From positions 1 through 9,127 of the forward strand of contig JAQUAA010000024.1 in NCBI GenBank assembly GCA_028687495.1: DNA of 9,127 bases. Direction: 5' to 3'. Both the position numbers and the translations under genes were made by a program. Under the pieces are notes generated by a model. The model ran no database searches. It was given only the letters and a program-made list of their open reading frames with translations, and was not told where the DNA came from. The stretch is from Minisyncoccota bacterium. GTDB taxonomy: Bacteria; Patescibacteriota; Minisyncoccia; Minisyncoccales; RBG-13-42-11. Of this stretch, positions 5,825 to 9,127 are shown piece by piece (position 1 is the stretch's first letter; the number at the start of each line of letters is the position of its first letter).

Positions 5825-6943
5825 TTTTTCTTTCAGCCTGTTCCTGGCTTGAACTTTTTCGCGGAGAGAAATCAGGCTTTTTTCGATTCCCCTTTCCATG
5901 ATCTCCAGGGTTTTGTCGTAAGTGGCCCTATCAACGGGAAAGGGAGTGCCATCCTTGCCTCCCACGGAAAACGTGTATCTGGCCGGGTCCTCATAGGAAG
6001 GTTTGGCGCCATAAATTATTTCCGCCACCAGGGATAAAGCCCTGATGGTTTTCGGGCCTATTCCTTTGAGGGATAAAAGTTGCTCGAAATTCTTGGGATC
6101 CTGTTCTTTGGCGGAGAATATCGTTTTTTCCAGTCTTTTTATGTTGAACTTTTCCTCAACCACCGGATGCCAATGAAATTCTTTGTTATAAAGCTCAATT
6201 TCAGTAAGGTTCTTTGCCCTTTTGAGGGTTTGAATAAGGTTTAAGTCTTTTAAGAACTTTTTTGGCTCTTCTTTGACTAATTGAGTGGAGATTTCTTTAT
6301 TGCCCCTGCTGGATTTCGCGACTAAATTCAGCGGATTGACTTTGATTTCGGCCGCAATTCCCGAATGGGGCTCCTCGACAAAATCCAGTTTCTTTTCCTC
6401 CTGCTCTCCCACCGAAGAAAACCAGTGGTAACGTCTGGCAGTTTGACTTTGAATGTTCATCCCCTGCTGAATGACGACCCAATTTCCGGATTTGCTGAAT
6501 AAAAAATTATGCTGATAAAGCTGGTGACCCGACTGGATCAAACTCGAATCAACCTTGGCCGCCATTTTGGAAGCATAAATTAAAGAAGGAGCAAATTCAA
6601 ATCCTCGGGAAATCCCGTAAGCCGTAATTTCTTCCGGCGTTTTCCTCGATTCTCTCTTTCCCCCGCAAACGTAAAGGCCCAAGCTGTCCTGAATTTCAAA
6701 AAGACCCGCTTTGAGGGCTCCCAAAGTGGTGACGGTCAAACCGGAAGAATTCCAATCAAAACCCATAACACAACCCAAGGACTGAAACCAAACCGGGTCG
6801 GATAATCTTTTCAGAAATTCCTCCGGTCCGAATTCTTCGACAACGGCCCTGGCAATGCCCCGTCCCAGCCTTTTCATTCTTTCAAAAAGCCAGCGGGGAC
6901 AGCGACCGTAGTCTAATGGAACTGTAGCAATTCCTGTTCTCAT
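5816..6943 (-). CDS. DUF763 family protein with a helix-hairpin-helix-like motif
   Basis: A 375-residue soluble protein of the DUF763 family, found in archaea and some bacteria and with no established function that I know. The N-terminus MRTGIATVPLDYGRCPRWLF and a conserved SGHQLYQHNFLF-type stretch (138-149) are family-like. Residues 289-303 (LLSLKGIGPKTIRAL) read as a helix-hairpin-helix, the GIG-type DNA- or RNA-backbone-binding motif. They are followed by PFPVDRATYDKTLEIM (335-350). The segment HWHPVVE (257-263) is His-rich. A nucleic-acid role is therefore likely, but a specific reaction is not shown. It is the last gene of the murE-archease-rtcB string, 10 bases after rtcB, with GGGGAA about 13 bases before its ATG. 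Its 3' end overlaps the elp3 3' end, so no separate terminator fits between them. Confidence 0.85.
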   Translation of the reverse strand: MRTGIATVPLDYGRCPRWLFERMKRLGRGIARAVVEEFGPEEFLKRLSDPVWFQSLGCVMGFDWNSSGLTVTTLGALKAGLFEIQDSLGLYVCGGKRESRKTPEEITAYGISRGFEFAPSLIYASKMAAKVDSSLIQSGHQLYQHNFLFSKSGNWVVIQQGMNIQSQTARRYHWFSSVGEQEEKKLDFVEEPHSGIAAEIKVNPLNLVAKSSRGNKEISTQLVKEEPKKFLKDLNLIQTLKRAKNLTEIELYNKEFHWHPVVEEKFNIKRLEKTIFSAKEQDPKNFEQLLSLKGIGPKTIRALSLVAEIIYGAKPSYEDPARYTFSVGGKDGTPFPVDRATYDKTLEIMERGIEKSLISLREKVQARNRLKEKLK

Positions 6944-6953
6944 GTTTTTTGAT

Positions 6954-8402
6954 TTATTCCCCTTTGATTACCGCCAGAGGCACTAATCTTACCACTTTCT
7001 TTGACAAACCGGCGTTATGAATCACCTCCACCACGCTGTCGATATCTTTGTAAGCCATCGGCGCCTCTTCAGCAATCCCCCGATAACTCCGGCATTTGAC
7101 TATTATTCCTTTTGATTCCAAATTTTTGACGATTTCCTCGCCCGACATTCTTCTTGTCGCTTCATGGCGGGACATAGTTCTGCCAGCTCCGTGGCAACTA
7201 GAAAAGAAAGTTTCTTTTCCCCCTTCCGCTCCCGCTAAAATATAAGAGGCGGTACCCATGCTCCCCGGAATCAAAACCGGCTGTCCGCTTTCCCGGTATT
7301 TCTCCGGAATTTCAGAATGGCCGGGAGGGAAAGCCCTGGTAGCTCCTTTTCGATGCAGGCACAATTCAACTTCCTTGCCCGAAACATTGTGCTTTTCAAT
7401 TTTGGCGATATTGTGGGCCACATCGTAAAGTACGGCCAAGGAAGACGCTTTTTCTCCCACTACTCTCTTCCAGGCGGATCTGACGAAATGGGTAATCATC
7501 TGACGATTAGCCCAGGCATAATTGGCTCCGCAGGCCATGGCTGAAAAATATCTCTCGCCCTCCGGAGATTTTATAGGACAGGCGACCAATTCTCTGTCTG
7601 CCAGTTTTATCCCGTATTTAAAAGTCGCACCCATCATTAATCTTATGTAATCCGTGGCAATCTGATGGCCGAGTCCTCGGCTACCTGTATGAATCATGAT
7701 CACGACTTGGTCTTTGAACAAACCGAACGTTTCGGCAATCTTGGCATCAAAAATTTCTTCAACTTTTTGAACTTCTAAAAAATGATTGCCAGAACCCAAT
7801 GTTCCCACCTGGTCCCTTCCTCGATTTTTAGCGTGATCGGAAACAGTGGAAGCGTCGGCCCAGGGAAGTTTTCCTTGGGATTCACAGTTCTCTAAATCTT
7901 CTTTTTCTCCGTAGCCTTGCTCAACCAGTCTTTGGCCGCCCTGTTCCAAAATTTTGTTGATTGAATTGATATCAACTTTCATTTGCCTTCCCCGGCCAAG
8001 TCCCGATGGAACTTCATTTTGAATTTCAGTGGCCAATTTATCCAAATACGACGGTCTGATGTCCTTCTCGGAAAAATCAGATTTCAATAATTTCATGCCG
8101 CAGTTTATGTCATAACCGACTCCTCCCGGCGAAATTACACCTTCTTTCATGTCCATCGCCGCCACTCCGCCGATGGGAAAACCGTAACCTTCGTGCATAT
8201 CGGGCATGGCGATGCTGTAATTGACGATTCCCGGCAGGGTCGCCACGTTCACTAGTTGCGAAAGAGACTTATCCCGAAAAACGTCTTCCAGCATTTTTAT
8301 TGAAACGTAAGCACGGGCCGGAACTCGCATATCCTGCCTGAAAATTTTTGGAATCTCCCACAAATAATCGTTTATTTTTCTTAAATCAGTTATCGAAAGC
8401 AT
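6954..8402 (-). CDS. rtcB: RtcB, GTP-dependent RNA 3'-phosphate/5'-hydroxyl ligase
   Basis: A 482-residue, full-length RNA ligase. RtcB joins RNA 2',3'-cyclic-phosphate or 3'-phosphate ends to 5'-OH ends through a guanylylated histidine, using manganese. All active-site motifs are intact: GGVGYDINCG with metal ligand C101; GSGNHFLEVQ with H207; HTGSRGLGHQ with H238; YDVAHNIAKIEKH with H330; and SSCHGAGRTMSR with the GMP-accepting H404. The C-terminus LVPLAVIKGE matches the usual RtcB ending, where the last residues line the guanylate pocket. It follows archease after 42 bases that contain a hairpin, and has no Shine-Dalgarno sequence. In archaea and animals RtcB works in tRNA splicing; in bacteria it is mainly thought to repair cleaved RNA, for example tRNAs cut by toxins. 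There are no signs of decay. Confidence 0.97.
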   Translation of the reverse strand: MLSITDLRKINDYLWEIPKIFRQDMRVPARAYVSIKMLEDVFRDKSLSQLVNVATLPGIVNYSIAMPDMHEGYGFPIGGVAAMDMKEGVISPGGVGYDINCGMKLLKSDFSEKDIRPSYLDKLATEIQNEVPSGLGRGRQMKVDINSINKILEQGGQRLVEQGYGEKEDLENCESQGKLPWADASTVSDHAKNRGRDQVGTLGSGNHFLEVQKVEEIFDAKIAETFGLFKDQVVIMIHTGSRGLGHQIATDYIRLMMGATFKYGIKLADRELVACPIKSPEGERYFSAMACGANYAWANRQMITHFVRSAWKRVVGEKASSLAVLYDVAHNIAKIEKHNVSGKEVELCLHRKGATRAFPPGHSEIPEKYRESGQPVLIPGSMGTASYILAGAEGGKETFFSSCHGAGRTMSRHEATRRMSGEEIVKNLESKGIIVKCRSYRGIAEEAPMAYKDIDSVVEVIHNAGLSKKVVRLVPLAVIKGE

Positions 8403-8403
8403 T

Positions 8404-8440
8404 GAAGATTGAAATGAATTATAAATTCATTGAAGTCTTC
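8404..8440 (-). repeat. Hairpin between the archease and rtcB genes
   Basis: AATGAATT (8413-8420) and AATTCATT (8424-8431) form a perfect 8-bp inverted repeat around a 3-base loop. Outer arms GAAGA (8404-8408) and TCTTC (8436-8440) add 5 bp across a 4x4 internal loop. The hairpin fills nearly all of the 42-base gap and ends one base before the rtcB ATG. No U-tract follows, so it is not an intrinsic terminator. It could mask rtcB translation initiation, block decay, or bind a protein. The low GC makes it modestly stable. Confidence 0.5.
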
Positions 8441-8444
8441 GAAA

Positions 8445-8849
8445 TCATATATCAAATAAAACTGTTGCTTCCCATGTTTTATCTTGGTTTTGATGAATAT
8501 CAAGATTGTGGTGGGTTACGGCTTTAATATCTTCGCCGAACCTCTCCACTTTTAAACCCGTCAGTTCCCCTTCAGCTTCCGTGTCGGTAAGTTTTCCGAA
8601 TTCAATATTTTTGTAGATTTCCTTGTTGATTTGAATCAAATACAGAACTTCGCTCAGAAAATCAACCATTAAAGACGAAAGATCTAAGGATTCTATCTTA
8701 ATTCTTCTTGTTGTTTCTGTGTCTTCCGTTTCCGGTTTCATACTCTCTTCCATCCCCAACATCATGTTAAAAAACAATTCCTCTTTTGTCTGCCCTGAGG
8801 CCTTTATTTTCAGATCGGCTTTATGCTCTAAAATTTCATAATTTTTCAT
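8445..8849 (-). CDS. Archease, RtcB activator protein
   Basis: A 134-residue protein of the archease family. Archease helps RtcB perform multiple turnovers by promoting its guanylylation and broadening NTP use. The N-terminal YEILEHKADLKIKASGQTKEELF holds the conserved EHxAD motif, with D12 a metal-ligand candidate. DLSSLMVDFLSEVLYLI (56-72) corresponds to the family DLLvdwLnElLyl helix. IKAVTHHNLDI (109-119) and the C-terminal WEATVLFDI, with D133, complete the metal-binding site. Length is normal. It lies directly upstream of rtcB in the same direction, the usual partnership. Its ATG overlaps the murE stop as ATGA (8849-8846), which suggests coupled translation. Confidence 0.95.
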   Translation of the reverse strand: MKNYEILEHKADLKIKASGQTKEELFFNMMLGMEESMKPETEDTETTRRIKIESLDLSSLMVDFLSEVLYLIQINKEIYKNIEFGKLTDTEAEGELTGLKVERFGEDIKAVTHHNLDIHQNQDKTWEATVLFDI

Positions 8850-9022
8850 GGATTTAATTTAGCAAACTCTTCGCGAACAACTTTTCTGTCATCCCAAGGA
8901 ATTTTTTTGCCATGAGCTTCGACTATCCAGGGCTCTGAACCCTTACCAGTAATCACAACCGTATCTCCCGGCAGGGCTAATTCCAACGATTTTTCAATCG
9001 CCTTTCTCCTGTCCAGTATTCT
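8846..9022 (-). pseudogene. C-terminal end of MurE-like Mur ligase (truncated or frameshifted)
   Basis: The minus strand encodes about 58 residues ending in LALPGDTVVITGKGSEPWI and HGKKIPWDDRKVVREEFAKLNP. This is the typical C-terminus of MurE, which adds the third amino acid to UDP-MurNAc-dipeptide in peptidoglycan synthesis (DRxxAI, GDxVxxxGKGxE and WDDR motifs). The preceding LDRRKAIEKS also fits. Further upstream, this frame meets a TGA at 9023-9025 and several more stops, so no intact gene can continue from the right edge. Either one base is missing near 9018-9024, or the sequence to the right is not murE. The stop overlaps the archease start. Given the contig-edge position, an assembly error is as likely as a true broken gene. 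Confidence 0.75.
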
Positions 9023-9126
9023 TCAATTACATCATTTATTATCGTATCAACTGATTCATCCAACCTACTTTTACCTTTTGCACCACAAAACTCTCTTTTT
9101 GAAGATAAAGAACTTATATTTCCATA
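9001..9126 (-). other. Open-frame fragment at the right edge, possibly Mu/TnsB-type transposase
   Basis: From the right edge, one minus-strand frame stays open for about 42 codons while the other two have multiple stops, so this is probably coding. It includes AKGKSRLDESVDTIINDVIEE and YWTGER. It does not show the MurE segment expected here (GGxRDxxKRP and a DDPRxEDP-like stretch). By eye, the GKSRLDxxVxxII..VI..YW pattern recalls the helical region ahead of the catalytic core in TnsB/Mu-like DDE transposases. That identification is tentative. The frame runs on into the murE region and ends at a TAG at 8977-8979, but the murE part is clearly read in a different frame. Confidence 0.35.
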
Positions 9127-9127
9127 C

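Noticed and set aside
1..9127. Alternative genetic code (UGA as glycine)
   Set aside because: UGA ends the permease, DUF763, archease and murE frames at the expected C-termini, so the standard bacterial code applies.
1..9127. CRISPR array, IS element with terminal inverted repeats, att site
   Set aside because: No regularly spaced repeats and no paired inverted repeats flanking a transposase were seen; the only hint of a mobile element is the short fragment at the right edge.

Overview
The window looks like a piece of a Candidate Phyla Radiation (Patescibacteria, Parcubacteria-like) genome, and is probably an assembled metagenomic contig. The evidence is indirect. Genes are tightly packed and often overlap by a few bases. 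Start codons mostly lack a good Shine-Dalgarno sequence. A bacterial cell-wall gene (murE) sits beside families shared with archaea (Elp3, RtcB, archease, DUF763, EndoQ). UGA ends several genes, so the UGA-glycine code of Gracilibacteria/SR1 is excluded.

Layout, left to right. Positions 1-3258 hold a minus-strand gene string read from right to left: a LOG-like Rossmann protein, a stand-alone EF-Tu domain-2-like protein, an MgtC-family membrane protein, an aromatic-type amino-acid permease, and an EndoQ-like PHP-domain endonuclease cut by the left edge. Positions 3259-3520 have no protein gene. On the minus strand this stretch carries a sigma70-like promoter, an RNA of about 160 nt that folds into a closed three-way junction, and an intrinsic terminator. 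I could not match that RNA to a known family. Next comes tRNA-Arg(CCG), whose 5' end overlaps the 3' end of a Trm9-like methyltransferase gene. Diverging from it, with start codons overlapping in one CATG, is elp3 on the plus strand. Positions 5816-9022, all minus strand, read murE C-terminus, archease, rtcB, DUF763. Reading from about 9020 to the right edge switches frame and protein family, which suggests a contig-end chimera or a broken murE.

Much of the middle and right of the window concerns tRNA and RNA. Elp3 makes the cm5U34 wobble modification. The Trm9-like enzyme could methylate it to mcm5U34. RtcB and archease form the RNA ligase pair that joins broken or spliced RNA ends. The most interesting items are the unidentified structured RNA, the elp3/trm9-like pair in an apparent bacterium, and the methyltransferase stop codon buried inside the tRNA.
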